Below are positions 1 through 8,853 of a DNA stretch of 44,025 nucleotides, one piece after another. Each line of letters opens with the position of its first letter. Position 1 is the stretch's first letter. The DNA lies in NCBI GenBank assembly GCA_017446025.1, contig JAFSRR010000104.1, positions 1 through 44,025 on the forward strand. Direction: 5' to 3'. Made by a program: the position numbers and the translations under genes. This DNA is from Bacteroidales bacterium (GTDB taxonomy: Bacteria > Bacteroidota > Bacteroidia > Bacteroidales > UBA1402). The notes beneath the pieces were generated by a model. It did no database searches. It saw only the letters and a program-made list of their open reading frames with translations, and was not told the DNA's origin.

Positions 1-49
1 GACCTCCTGCTCCCAAAGCAGGTGCGCTAACCAACTGTGCTACACCCCG
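1..49 (-). tRNA. tRNA-Pro (anticodon TGG), 3' part cut off by window edge
   Basis: Read on the minus strand from base 49, the sequence gives a 5' acceptor strand CGGGGTG, a TA linker, a D arm (GCAC...GCGC) and an anticodon stem CCTGC/GCAGG enclosing the loop TTTGGGA, so the anticodon is TGG (proline). The first base C is usual for bacterial tRNA-Pro. The variable loop starts at the window edge and the T arm and acceptor 3' strand lie outside. It is downstream of, and on the same strand as, the purF-like gene but has its own likely -7 element. Confidence 0.93.
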
Positions 50-82
50 CCTGAATGTAACGCTCTGCGAGCAATTGCGGCG

Positions 83-90
83 CAAAGATA
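83..90 (-). promoter_or_regulatory. Putative -7 promoter element of tRNA-Pro
   Basis: The minus strand reads TATCTTTG, a full match to the Bacteroidota -7 consensus TAnnTTTG. It lies 33 bases upstream of the tRNA 5' end and just beyond the stop of the purF-like gene. No clear TTTG -33 box is seen at the expected distance. Confidence 0.5.
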
Positions 91-96
91 CAATTA

Positions 97-1509
97 TTAT
101 TCGAAATAGCTCGAACCGTCGAAACAGTGTGTGCAGAGGTCTTCCTTGGGCAGCCCAATCGACTTGACCAGATTGTCCAGGGTGCTGAACTTGAGCGACG
201 TGATGCCGAACTGTGAGCGGATGGCCTCGACCAGTTTGTTGTAGCGCTCGCTGCCATGGCAGGCGTAATCTTCAAGATGGGCGTTGGGATCGCCTTCCAT
301 CTCCTGTATCTTGCGCCGGGTGATCAGCTCCAGATCGCTCTTCGAAGCGGTGAATTTCAGGAAGGGGCAGGAATAGAGCAGCGGCGGGCAGCCGATACGC
401 ATGTGCACTTCCTTGGCACCGTAGCGGTAGAGCACCGAGACATTGTCCTTGAGCTGGGTGCCGCGCACGATGGAGTCGTCGGTGAATACGATTCTCTTGC
501 CGTTGAGCAGTGAATGGTTGGGCATGAGTTTCATCTTGGCCACCAGGCTGCGGCGCTGCTGGTCGCTGGGGGTGAAGCTGCGCGGCCAGGTCGGCGTGTA
601 TTTGATGATGGAACGGCGGTAGGGACGTCCTTTGGTCTCGGCATAGCCCAGGCCCACACCGATACCGGAGTCGGGAATGCCCGAGATGATATCCACATCG
701 ACATCGTCACCTTTGGCCATGCCCATGCCGCATTTGTAGCGGGCGGTATCGACATTGACCCCTTCGTAGTCGGAGACGGGGTAGCCGTAATACACCCACA
801 TGAAGGCGCATACCTGTTTGCGGGGACCGGGCCGGCGCAATTGCTGCATGCTGTCGGCCGTCAGGAGCACGATTTCACCGGCACCGACATTGTAGCAGAG
901 CTCGAAATCGAGGTTGGGGAAGGCGCAAGGCTCGCTGGAAACGGCGTAGGCACCGTCTTTCTTGCCCAATACCACCGGGGTGCGGCCGAATTTGTCGCGA
1001 GCCACGATGATGCCTTTTTCGGTGAGCAGCAGCAGCGAGCAGGAGCCTTTCACCTTGCGGTAGACATTTTCGATGCCATCGACAAAGTCCTTGCCTTCGG
1101 CAATGAGCAGCGCGATGAGCTCGGTGGGGTTGGTGTCGCCCGAACTGAGCTCGGCAAAGTGATGGCCCTTGTCGAGCATTTCCTTTTCCAGGTCCTTGAG
1201 GTTGTTGATGCAGGCCACTGTGACCGTGGCGAACTGCCCCAGGTGGGAATTGATGATGATGGGCTGGGAGTCTGTGTCGCTGATGACACCGATTCCCGAA
1301 TTGCCGCAGAATCCGCTGAGGTCTGTTTCAAACTTGGAACGGAAATAGGCGTTCTCCAGGCTGTGGATGGCCCGGGTGAAGCGCCGGTTTTGGGCATCGT
1401 AGGAGGCCATGCCGCCCCGGCGGGTGCCAAGATGAGAGTTATAATCGACTCCGTAGAACAAGTCGTTGATGCACGATGTGTTGGAAATGGTTCCGAAAAA
1501 ACCGCCCAT
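97..1509 (-). CDS. PurF-like amidophosphoribosyltransferase homolog lacking the catalytic Cys
   Basis: A 470-residue protein built like glutamine PRPP amidotransferase (first step of purine synthesis): N-terminal Ntn glutaminase-like half (about 1-230), then a phosphoribosyltransferase half. The second half keeps IPDSG (278-282), the PRPP loop VFTDDSIVRGTQ (341-352) and the C-terminal CTHCFDG. The N-terminus reads MGGFFGTIS, whereas active PurF begins MCGI with Cys as nucleophile. The Asn-Gly oxyanion pair (HNGN in PurF) is also not recognisable near residues 97-103 (TVACINN), and the Asp near 127 is not conserved. From memory, similar Cys-less proteins occur in other Bacteroidales, so this is probably a conserved paralog rather than an error. 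It starts 19 bases after carB and likely shares its transcript. It may use ammonia, depend on a partner or have another role; the purF symbol is withheld. Confidence 0.85.
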   Translation of the reverse strand: MGGFFGTISNTSCINDLFYGVDYNSHLGTRRGGMASYDAQNRRFTRAIHSLENAYFRSKFETDLSGFCGNSGIGVISDTDSQPIIINSHLGQFATVTVACINNLKDLEKEMLDKGHHFAELSSGDTNPTELIALLIAEGKDFVDGIENVYRKVKGSCSLLLLTEKGIIVARDKFGRTPVVLGKKDGAYAVSSEPCAFPNLDFELCYNVGAGEIVLLTADSMQQLRRPGPRKQVCAFMWVYYGYPVSDYEGVNVDTARYKCGMGMAKGDDVDVDIISGIPDSGIGVGLGYAETKGRPYRRSIIKYTPTWPRSFTPSDQQRRSLVAKMKLMPNHSLLNGKRIVFTDDSIVRGTQLKDNVSVLYRYGAKEVHMRIGCPPLLYSCPFLKFTASKSDLELITRRKIQEMEGDPNAHLEDYACHGSERYNKLVEAIRSQFGITSLKFSTLDNLVKSIGLPKEDLCTHCFDGSSYFE

Positions 1510-1528
1510 AATTCAGTAGTTGCTTGGG

Positions 1529-4500
1529 TTATAGTATATATTCCTGCCAGCTCTTGATCTGGATATCGTCCTGGCTGAGCGAGCAGAAGGCTTCGATGAA
1601 GGCTGCTGCCAAACGTGCGTTGGTGATGAGTGGGATGTTGTGGTCGATGGCTCCGCGGCGGATTTTGTAGCCGTTGGTCAACTCACGCTTGCTCAGGTTC
1701 TTGGGAATGTTGATAATCAGATCGAAAGCATGATTGGCTATCATGTTCATGATTTGGAGAGGATCGTTCATATGGCTCTCATCGGGCCATGAAACTACCT
1801 GGGCCTCGATGCCGTGGTCGGAGAGGAATTGCTGGGTACCGCCGGTGGCATAGATCTTGTAGCCGTTGTCGTATAGGGTCTTGCAGGCATCCAGCAGATC
1901 GACCTTCGACTTGCTCGTACCCGAGGAGACCATGATGCCTTTCTCTTTGGAAGGCACCTTGAAGCCGGTGGCCAGCATGGCGTTCATCAGCGCTTCGCTG
2001 AAATCGTCGCCGATGCAGCCGACCTCGCCCGTCGACGACATGTCGACACCGAGTACCGGGTCGGCCTTGTGCAGGCGCGAGAAGGAGAACTGGGAGGCCT
2101 TGACGCCGATCCAGTCGATGTCAAAGGCGTTCTTGTCGGGCCGGTCGAAGGGGGCATCGAGCATGATGCGGGTGGCCGTGTCGATGAAGTTGCGTTTCAG
2201 CACCTTGGACACGAAGGGGTAGCTTCTCGAAGCACGCAGGTTGCATTCGATCACCTTCACCTCGTTGTTCTTGGCCAGGTACTGAATATTGAACGGGCCG
2301 CTGATATTCAGTTCTTTGGCTATCTGGCGGCTGATCTTCTTGATGCGACGGGCCGTGGCGAAATAAATCTTCTGGGCCGGGAAGCACATGGTGGCATCGC
2401 CCGAATGGACACCGGCAAACTCAATGTGCTCGGAGATGGCATATTCGATGATCTCACCGTTGTGAGCCACAGCATCGAATTCGATTTCCTTGGCGTTCTG
2501 CAGGAATTTGGACACCACTACGGGATATTCCTTGGATACCTGGGCGGCCATCTTGAGGAAGCTCTCCAGAGCATCGTCGTCGTAGCAGACGTTCATGGCG
2601 GCGCCGGAAAGCACATAGGAGGGACGGACCAGTACCGGATAGCCCACCTTGCCGATGAATTCCTTGATATCGTCCAGGCTGGTCAGTTCCTTCCAGGCGG
2701 GCTGGTCGATGTGCAGCTGGTCGAGCATGGCCGAGAACTTGTTGCGGTTTTCGGCGCGGTCGATAGACACGGGCGAGGTGCCCAGGATGGGTACAGACTG
2801 GCGGTAGAGCTTCATGGCCAGGTTGTTGGGGATCTGGCCGCCCACCGAAACGATGACGCCGCGGGGCTGTTCCAGGTCGATGACGTCCATGACGCGCTCA
2901 AAACTCAGTTCGTCGAAGTAGAGCCGGTCGCACATGTCGTAGTCGGTCGATACCGTCTCGGGGTTGTAGTTGATCATGATGGCCTTGTAGCCGAGTTTGC
3001 GGGCCGTCTGGATGGCGTTGACCGAGCACCAGTCGAATTCGACGGAACTGCCGATGCGGTAAGCACCGCTTCCCAGGACCACCACCGATTTCTCGTTCTT
3101 GTAGAAAGGTATGTCGTGATCCTTGCCGTCGTAGGTCATATACAGGTAGTTGGTCAGTTCGGGGTGTTCCGAAGCGACCGTCTCGATGCGGCGTACCGAA
3201 GGCAGGATGCCGTTTTTCTTGCGCAGGCTGCGCACGCGCAACAGCTCTTTTTCCAGGTTGCCTTCGGGATTTTCGGTGAAGCGGGCGATCTGGAAATCGG
3301 AGAACCCCAGCCGCTTGGCCTCGGTCAGCACTTCAACGGGCAGCTCCTCGATGCGGTGATACTCAGAGAGTTTCTTGGCATATTCGCAGATGTTTTTCAT
3401 CTTGCCCAGGAACCAGGGATCGATCTTGGTGAGCTCATAGATGCGCTCGATGCTGTAGCCTCGGTTGAGGGCTTCGGCGATAGCGAAGATGCGCAGGTCG
3501 GAGGGGTGGGAAAGTTCGTGCTCGATGTCGTCGAAGACCAGGTCTTCGTTGCCGACAAAGCCGTGCATGCCTTGTCCGATCATGCGCAGGCCCTTCTGGA
3601 GGATTTCTTCAAAGGATTTGCCGATAGACATGATCTCGCCCACCGATTTCATCGAGGAACCGATCTCACGGGAGACGCCGGCAAACTTGGTCAGGTCCCA
3701 GCGGGGAATCTTGCAGATCATGTAGTCGAGCGAGGGGGCGACATAGGCCGAGTTGGGAGTGCCCATTTCGCCGATCTGGTCGAGCGAGTAGCCCAGGGCC
3801 AGCTTGGCGGCCACGAAGGCCAGGGGATAGCCCGTTGCCTTGGAGGCGAGGGCCGAGGAACGGCTCAGACGGGCGTTGACCTCGATGATGCGGTAGTCAT
3901 CTGTTTCGGCGTTGAAGGCAAACTGGATGTTGCATTCGCCGACGATGCCCAGATGACGGACGCATTTCTTGGACAGATCGACCAGCAGGTCGATTTCCTG
4001 CTGGTTGAGCGAGCAGGTGGGGGCGACGACGATGGATTCTCCCGTGTGGATGCCGAGCGGATCGACATTCTCCATATTGGCCACCGTGAAGCAGTGGTCG
4101 TTCTTGTCGCGGATAACCTCGAACTCTATTTCTTTCCAGCCTTTGAGGGATTCCTCCACCAGGATTTGCTTGGAGAAGGAGAAGGCCTGCTCGGCCAGGG
4201 TGTTGAATTCCTGTTCGTTGGTGCAGATGCCGCTACCCAGACCGCCCAGGGCGTAAGCCGAGCGGATCATGATCGGGAAGCCTATCCGGCGGGCAGCTGC
4301 CAATGCGTCTTCCATGGTTTCGACCGCCTGGCTGACAGGGGTCTTGAGCTGCTTTTCGTTGAGTTTTTTGACGAAAAGGTCGCGGTCCTCGGTGTACATG
4401 ATGGCTTCCACGGAAGTGCCCAGCACTTTGACACCGTATTTTTCAAGGACGCCGGAGGTATGGAGTTCGGTGCCGCAGTTCAGGGCCGTCTGTCCGCCAA

Positions 4501-4762
4501 ACGCCAGAAGGATGCCGTCGGGGCGTTCCTTCTCGATGATTTTCTCGACGAAGTAGCTGTTGACGGGTAAAAAATAGACGGTATCAGCGATACCGTCGGA
4601 CGTTTGGATAGTTGCAATGTTGGGGTTGACAAGGACCGAACTGATGCCTTCCTCTCTCAGGGCCTTCAGGGCCTGGGAGCCGGAGTAGTCGAATTCACCG
4701 GCCTGACCGATTTTCAGGGCGCCGGAGCCTAAGACTAAAACTTTCTTAAGTTCTTGATTCAT
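1529..4762 (-). CDS. carB: Carbamoyl-phosphate synthase large subunit
   Basis: A full-length protein of 1077 residues (E. coli CarB is 1073). It makes carbamoyl phosphate from bicarbonate, two ATP and ammonia supplied by CarA, for pyrimidine and arginine synthesis. Two homologous ATP-grasp halves are visible, opening with VLGSGALKIGQAGEFDYSG (from residue 9) and, near residue 565, VVLGSGAYRIGSSVEFDW. A C-terminal MGS-like allosteric domain (about 940-1077) contains YATGGTQQFL and NIPKNL. The ATG at 4762 is the only sensible start. No carA lies next to it in the window; the gene downstream is the Cys-less PurF homolog, 19 bases away. The upstream gap to aspS (4763-4948) shows no convincing promoter for carB; the nearest -7-like match on this strand, TTCCTTTG at 4804-4811, is imperfect. 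Confidence 0.97.
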   Translation of the reverse strand: MNQELKKVLVLGSGALKIGQAGEFDYSGSQALKALREEGISSVLVNPNIATIQTSDGIADTVYFLPVNSYFVEKIIEKERPDGILLAFGGQTALNCGTELHTSGVLEKYGVKVLGTSVEAIMYTEDRDLFVKKLNEKQLKTPVSQAVETMEDALAAARRIGFPIMIRSAYALGGLGSGICTNEQEFNTLAEQAFSFSKQILVEESLKGWKEIEFEVIRDKNDHCFTVANMENVDPLGIHTGESIVVAPTCSLNQQEIDLLVDLSKKCVRHLGIVGECNIQFAFNAETDDYRIIEVNARLSRSSALASKATGYPLAFVAAKLALGYSLDQIGEMGTPNSAYVAPSLDYMICKIPRWDLTKFAGVSREIGSSMKSVGEIMSIGKSFEEILQKGLRMIGQGMHGFVGNEDLVFDDIEHELSHPSDLRIFAIAEALNRGYSIERIYELTKIDPWFLGKMKNICEYAKKLSEYHRIEELPVEVLTEAKRLGFSDFQIARFTENPEGNLEKELLRVRSLRKKNGILPSVRRIETVASEHPELTNYLYMTYDGKDHDIPFYKNEKSVVVLGSGAYRIGSSVEFDWCSVNAIQTARKLGYKAIMINYNPETVSTDYDMCDRLYFDELSFERVMDVIDLEQPRGVIVSVGGQIPNNLAMKLYRQSVPILGTSPVSIDRAENRNKFSAMLDQLHIDQPAWKELTSLDDIKEFIGKVGYPVLVRPSYVLSGAAMNVCYDDDALESFLKMAAQVSKEYPVVVSKFLQNAKEIEFDAVAHNGEIIEYAISEHIEFAGVHSGDATMCFPAQKIYFATARRIKKISRQIAKELNISGPFNIQYLAKNNEVKVIECNLRASRSYPFVSKVLKRNFIDTATRIMLDAPFDRPDKNAFDIDWIGVKASQFSFSRLHKADPVLGVDMSSTGEVGCIGDDFSEALMNAMLATGFKVPSKEKGIMVSSGTSKSKVDLLDACKTLYDNGYKIYATGGTQQFLSDHGIEAQVVSWPDESHMNDPLQIMNMIANHAFDLIINIPKNLSKRELTNGYKIRRGAIDHNIPLITNARLAAAFIEAFCSLSQDDIQIKSWQEYIL

Positions 4763-4917
4763 AGGAGAATATTAGGTTAATGGATAGCCTCGGGATGATG
4801 TTGCAAAGGAAATACAAAAAAGCGAATTCTGAAAGCGACGGAACATGTTTTTATCGAGAAAAAAACAAGAAGGATAAATATTCGGATTATATACTTCTGC
4901 GGACGGGAAAATATCAT

Positions 4918-4925
4918 TACTTTTG
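4918..4925 (+). promoter_or_regulatory. Putative -7 promoter element of aspS
   Basis: TACTTTTG matches TAnnTTTG and ends 23 bases before the aspS ATG. The -33 region is only a weak match. It lies in the 186-base divergent gap between carB and aspS. Confidence 0.45.
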
Positions 4926-4948
4926 TCCTCCTTTAAAACGAAAAAGCT

Positions 4949-6712
4949 ATGTACAGAACGCATACTTGTGGCGAACTGACCCTCTCTCAGGTGAACACCC
5001 GTGTCACCCTGGCCGGATGGGTACAGCGCTTGCGTAAAATGGGCGGCATGACCTTTGTCGATCTGCGCGACAGATACGGCATCACCCAGTTGGTATTCAA
5101 TCAGGAAACCAGTCCGGCGCTTTGCGACGAGGCCAACCGGATGGGGCGTGAATGGGTCATCAAGGTCGAAGGCCTGGTCGCCGAACGATACAACAAGAAC
5201 AAGAACATCCCCCCGGGCGACATCGAAATCCTGGTCGACAAACTCCGCGTGCTCAACACTTCTGTCACCCCGCCTTTTACCATCGAGGACGAAAGCGACG
5301 GCGGCGACGACCTGCGCATGGTGTACCGCTATCTCGACCTGCGCCGCCCTGTGGTGCGCCGCAACCTGGAACTGCGCCACCGGATGGCCATGGCTATCCG
5401 CCATTATCTCGACGCCCAGGGTTTCCTGGAAGTGGAGACGCCGGTCCTGATCAAGTCCACCCCCGAAGGTGCCCGCGACTTTGTGGTGCCTTCCCGCATG
5501 AATCCCGGTGAGTTTTATGCCTTGCCGCAGTCGCCCCAGCAGTTCAAGCAGCTGTTGATGGTGTCTGGTTTTGACCGTTATTTCCAGATTGTCAAGTGTT
5601 TCCGTGACGAAGACCTGCGTGCCGACCGTCAGCCGGAGTTTACCCAGATCGACTGCGAACTTTCGTTCATCGAACAGGAGGACATCCTGCAGATATTCGA
5701 AGGACTCATCAAGTTCCTGTTTCGCGAGATCAAGGGCATCGACTTCAAGGAGCCTTTCCTGCGCATGACGTGGGACGATGCCATGAAGTATTACGGCAGC
5801 GACAAACCCGACCTGCGCTTCGGTATGAAATTCGTGGAAATCAAACATCTGACCGAAGGCCGCAACTTCGGCGTCTTCGACCAGGCCGAATATGTGGGCG
5901 CCATCTGTGCCCCCGGCTGTGCCGTGTATTCCCGCAAGCAACTTGACGAACTGACCGATTATGTGAAGCGTCCGCAGATCGGCGCCAAGGGTATGGTCTA
6001 TATCCGTTGCGAGCAGGACGGCAGCTTCAAATCGTCGGTCGACAAGTTCTACACTCAGGACGATCTGAAGGCCATCGCCGCTGCCTGCGAGGCCAAGGTT
6101 GGCGACCTGATCCTGATCCTCTGTGGCAAGACCATGCCCACGCGCAAGGCTCTGTGCGAACTGCGTCTGGAAATGGGACGCCGGCTGGGCTATTGCGACA
6201 AGAACAAGTTTGCCCCGCTGTGGGTGATCGACTTCCCGATGTTTGAATGGGACGAGGAGACGCAGCGCTTCTATGCCATGCATCATCCGTTTACATCGCC
6301 CAAGCAGGCTGATATCCAATATCTTGAATCCGACCCAGGCAGGGTTTGCGCCGATGCCTACGACATGGTCATCAACGGCGTGGAACTGGGCGGCGGCTCG
6401 ATACGTATCCACGACAGCGCCCTGCAGCACCGCGTGTTCAAGGCCCTGGGCTTCACCGACGAGAAAGCCGAATACCAGTTTGGCTTCCTGATGAACGCCT
6501 TCAAGTACGGAGCACCGCCTCACGGCGGTCTGGCCTTCGGTTTCGACCGCATGGTCTCGATGTTTGCCGGCCTGGATTCCATCCGCGACTGCATCGCCTT
6601 CCCGAAAAACAACTCGGGCCGCGATGTCATGAGCGGTGCGCCTTCGCTCATCGATGACGAGCAGCTCGACGAACTCTGCCTGAAGATCAACCTGCCTTCC
6701 AGCAAGAAATAG
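4949..6712 (+). CDS. aspS: Aspartyl-tRNA synthetase
   Basis: Charges tRNA-Asp with aspartate. The 587-residue length and layout match the bacterial type of AspRS: N-terminal OB-fold anticodon-binding domain (about 1-105, [19 protein letters not shown]), class II catalytic core, and a GAD insertion (about 290-415). Motif 2 is at about 215-230 ([18 protein letters not shown]). [13 protein letters not shown] precedes motif 3 at about 525 ([15 protein letters not shown]). The ATG at 4949 starts the conserved [10 protein letters not shown] segment. The Nif3-family gene follows after 2 bases, so the two are almost certainly cotranscribed. Whether the enzyme is discriminating cannot be decided here; no gatCAB genes are in the window. 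Confidence 0.97.
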   Translation: MYRTHTCGELTLSQVNTRVTLAGWVQRLRKMGGMTFVDLRDRYGITQLVFNQETSPALCDEANRMGREWVIKVEGLVAERYNKNKNIPPGDIEILVDKLRVLNTSVTPPFTIEDESDGGDDLRMVYRYLDLRRPVVRRNLELRHRMAMAIRHYLDAQGFLEVETPVLIKSTPEGARDFVVPSRMNPGEFYALPQSPQQFKQLLMVSGFDRYFQIVKCFRDEDLRADRQPEFTQIDCELSFIEQEDILQIFEGLIKFLFREIKGIDFKEPFLRMTWDDAMKYYGSDKPDLRFGMKFVEIKHLTEGRNFGVFDQAEYVGAICAPGCAVYSRKQLDELTDYVKRPQIGAKGMVYIRCEQDGSFKSSVDKFYTQDDLKAIAAACEAKVGDLILILCGKTMPTRKALCELRLEMGRRLGYCDKNKFAPLWVIDFPMFEWDEETQRFYAMHHPFTSPKQADIQYLESDPGRVCADAYDMVINGVELGGGSIRIHDSALQHRVFKALGFTDEKAEYQFGFLMNAFKYGAPPHGGLAFGFDRMVSMFAGLDSIRDCIAFPKNNSGRDVMSGAPSLIDDEQLDELCLKINLPSSKK

Positions 6713-6714
6713 CC

Positions 6715-7503
6715 ATGCGCATCGCCGATGTCTGTCGGGCGCTGGAAGAGCTGGCGCCGCTCTCGTGGCAGGAAAGCTACGACAACGCCGGGCTGCAGCT
6801 GGGCAATCCTGATTGTGAACTGGAGGGAGGCATCCTGGTCTGCCTCGATGTGAGCCAGGCTGTATTGGAAGAGGCCCTTTCCCTGGGCTGCCGCATGATA
6901 GTGTCGCATCATCCGCTCATTTTCCGCGGCCTGAAGCACCTGACCGATGCCACGGCAGTGGAGAAGTGTGTTGCGACGGCCATCCGCAACGATCTGGCCA
7001 TCTATGCCGCGCACACCAACCTGGATTCGGTGCGCCAGGGCGTGAGTGCCAAGATGTGTGCCAAGCTGGGACTGCAGCCAAGGGGCTTTCTCAGTCCCAA
7101 GGATGCGCAAGCCGAGGCCGGTCTGGGCATGCTGGCCGAATTTGACCAGGCACTCACAGAAGAGGAGTTTCTGCAACTGGTCAAACAGACCTTCAGCTGT
7201 GCATGTCTTCGCCATTCTGCCTTGACAGGCCGCCCGGTCAAGCGCCTGGCCCTCTGCGGGGGAGCCGGGGCGGAGTTCATCCCCGAGGCGCTGGCTGCCG
7301 GAGCGGATGCCTTCCTGACGGCCGATGTGAAATACCATGAGTTCAGCGAGCCCGACGGGCGCTTGCTGCTGGTCGATGCAGGGCACTTTGAGACCGAACA
7401 GTACACAAAAGAGATTATTTATGATTTGTTGTCAGAAAAATTTCCTAACTTTGCCGTTCGGATTTCGCAGGCGGAGAAGAACCCCGTGCGCTATTTTAAA
7501 TGA
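6715..7503 (+). CDS. Nif3-like dinuclear metal-centre protein (short form)
   Basis: A 262-residue member of the Nif3/YbgI/DUF34 family, which form hexameric toroids with a two-metal site; the molecular function is still poorly defined. Metal-ligand motifs are all present: SHHP near residue 64, HTNLD near 100, and GHFETE near 222. The length resembles the short E. coli-type form; many Bacteroidota and Firmicutes homologs are near 365 residues because of an inserted central domain, which is missing here. The gene starts 2 bases after the aspS stop and is followed after 24 bases by the zinc-ribbon gene. Pairing with the zinc-ribbon gene is common in bacteria (family knowledge). Confidence 0.9.
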   Translation: MRIADVCRALEELAPLSWQESYDNAGLQLGNPDCELEGGILVCLDVSQAVLEEALSLGCRMIVSHHPLIFRGLKHLTDATAVEKCVATAIRNDLAIYAAHTNLDSVRQGVSAKMCAKLGLQPRGFLSPKDAQAEAGLGMLAEFDQALTEEEFLQLVKQTFSCACLRHSALTGRPVKRLALCGGAGAEFIPEALAAGADAFLTADVKYHEFSEPDGRLLLVDAGHFETEQYTKEIIYDLLSEKFPNFAVRISQAEKNPVRYFK

Positions 7504-7527
7504 TTAATAATCAAATATTTAATTGAT

Positions 7528-8310
7528 ATGGCAACTGAAAATACCAAAGTTGAAGCCAAAGAATTGACCATAGAGGAAAAGCTCAGATCGCTCTACGACC
7601 TGCAGGTGATTGTCTCCGAAATCGACAAAATCAAGATCCTGAGAGGTGAATTGCCCTTGGAAGTACAGGACCTGGAAGATGAAATCGCCGGTCTGCAGAC
7701 CCGTATCGAAAACTTCAAGGCCGAAATCAAGGCCAGCGTCGACGAAGTCAAGACGCGCAAGAGCGACATCGAAAATGCCAAATCGTTGATTGAGAAATAC
7801 AAATCACAGCAGGACAATGTCCGCAACAACCGTGAATTCGATTTTCTGAACAAGGAAATCGAATACCAGGGCCTTGAAATCGAATTCGCCGAGAAGAAGA
7901 TCAAGGAAGCCCAGTTTGCCGAGAAGACCAAGACCGAAGAACTGGCTGCTGCCCAGGCTGACATGGAAGAACGCCAGAAGGACCTGGATGTCAAGAAAGC
8001 CGAGCTGGAAGACATCATCTCCGAGACTCGCACCCAGGAAGAGCATCTGCGCGAAAGAGCCGCTGCCCTGGAAGAGAACATTGACGCCCGTCTGCTGACC
8101 GCCTTCAAGCGCATCCGCAAGAACGCCCGCAACGGTCTGGCTGTCGTCACTGTCGATCGTGATGCCTGCAGCGGTTGCTACAACAAGATTCCGCCCCAGC
8201 GCCAGATGGACATCCGCATGCGCAAGAAAGTCATCGTCTGCGAGTATTGCGGCCGCATCATGGTCGATCCCGAACTGGCCAAGAGCGAAGCTTCGAACGT
8301 TGCCGAATAA
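7528..8310 (+). CDS. Coiled-coil protein with C-terminal C4 zinc ribbon
   Basis: A 260-residue protein with two clear parts. Residues about 15-195 are a long charged coiled coil rich in Glu, Lys and Ala. The C-terminus is a four-cysteine zinc ribbon: CSGCYNKI near 211 and CEYCGRIM near 236. This matches the bacterial C4-type zinc-ribbon family (zf-RING_7 type) encoded next to nif3 genes. Members have been linked to nucleic-acid or ribosome-related roles, but no function can be assigned from this sequence. It starts 24 bases after the Nif3 gene and is followed by a strong hairpin terminator, making it the last gene of the aspS operon. Confidence 0.88.
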   Translation: MATENTKVEAKELTIEEKLRSLYDLQVIVSEIDKIKILRGELPLEVQDLEDEIAGLQTRIENFKAEIKASVDEVKTRKSDIENAKSLIEKYKSQQDNVRNNREFDFLNKEIEYQGLEIEFAEKKIKEAQFAEKTKTEELAAAQADMEERQKDLDVKKAELEDIISETRTQEEHLRERAAALEENIDARLLTAFKRIRKNARNGLAVVTVDRDACSGCYNKIPPQRQMDIRMRKKVIVCEYCGRIMVDPELAKSEASNVAE

Positions 8311-8333
8311 GCACATCGCTTCCTATATAATAA

Positions 8334-8371
8334 CAAAGGCGTTCCTCATGTTGAGGGACGCCTTGTGTTTT
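8334..8371 (+). terminator. Rho-independent terminator after the aspS operon
   Basis: Inverted repeat AAGGCGTTCCTCA / TGAGGGACGCCTT around a 3-base loop (TGT), with one G-T wobble, followed by GTGTTTTA. It ends at the stop codon of the convergent HsdR-N gene and could act in both directions. Confidence 0.8.
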
Positions 8372-8822
8372 ATGACAACTCGGAAAAATCGGGGATCTGT
8401 TCCAGATAACGGCTTTGCTGCCTTTCATAGTCCATCAGGCAGCAGTAGTGTCTCAAACCGTTGCTCACTATGAGCAGGCGGGCTTTCAGCACCCAGTCAT
8501 AGCGCAGGATCTGCTGGAAGACTTTTTCGGTGATTTCGACCGTGGGAGCTTTGTATTCGCAGATGACCAGGGGCTGAAGACCGGCATCGAAGACCACTGT
8601 GTCGCAGCGTCGCTGCTGTCCGTTGAGCCTGATGCGGTATTCGTTGGCCAGGCGTGAGGCAGGGTAGTGTTTCTCCTGTGTCAGATAGTGGCAAAAGTGC
8701 TGCCGCACCCATTCTTCGGGGGTGAGGGCCACATAGCGCCGCCGGTAGGGATCGAATATCTGCTGCCCCGAGCCGCTGTCCTTGATTTTACAATCGAATG
8801 TCGGCAGATTTAATGCAAACAT
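8370..8822 (-). CDS. Orphan HsdR N-terminal-domain protein (PD-(D/E)XK nuclease-like)
   Basis: A 150-residue protein resembling only the N-terminal nuclease domain of type I restriction subunit HsdR. The core reads CDTVVFDAG, then ICEYKAP, matching the D...(D/E)xK catalytic pattern. A segment AYxxEEWVRQHF-like (ALTPEEWVRQHFCHYL) near residues 34-50 is shared with homologs. No HsdR helicase, HsdM or HsdS is nearby, so it is not part of a restriction system here. Homologs commonly sit beside holA in Bacteroidota (family knowledge). The ATG at 8822 (MFALNLPTFDCKIK) is chosen because the longer frame runs through its own promoter. Biochemical activity is unproven. Confidence 0.82.
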   Translation of the reverse strand: MFALNLPTFDCKIKDSGSGQQIFDPYRRRYVALTPEEWVRQHFCHYLTQEKHYPASRLANEYRIRLNGQQRRCDTVVFDAGLQPLVICEYKAPTVEITEKVFQQILRYDWVLKARLLIVSNGLRHYCCLMDYERQQSRYLEQIPDFSELS

Positions 8823-8826
8823 TTTG

Positions 8827-8834
8827 TATCTTTG
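8827..8834 (+). promoter_or_regulatory. Putative -7 promoter element of holA
   Basis: TATCTTTG fully matches TAnnTTTG, 56 bases before the holA ATG. No strong -33 box is seen. It sits 5 bases from the start codon of the opposing HsdR-N gene. Confidence 0.45.
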
Positions 8835-8853
8835 TCTTCGTCGTAAGCAATAA

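Noticed and set aside
2069..4570. Long open frame antisense to carB (833 codons), and similar ones antisense to glgB (11246-13252), aspS (4772-6523) and the Kef gene (14497-16017).
   Set aside because: They mirror well-identified genes and have no similarity, promoter or start context. GC-rich codon use that avoids TTA, CTA and TCA leaves few stops on the opposite strand.
8370..8822. Type I restriction-modification system.
   Set aside because: Only an N-terminal HsdR-like domain exists; no methyltransferase, specificity or motor gene is nearby.
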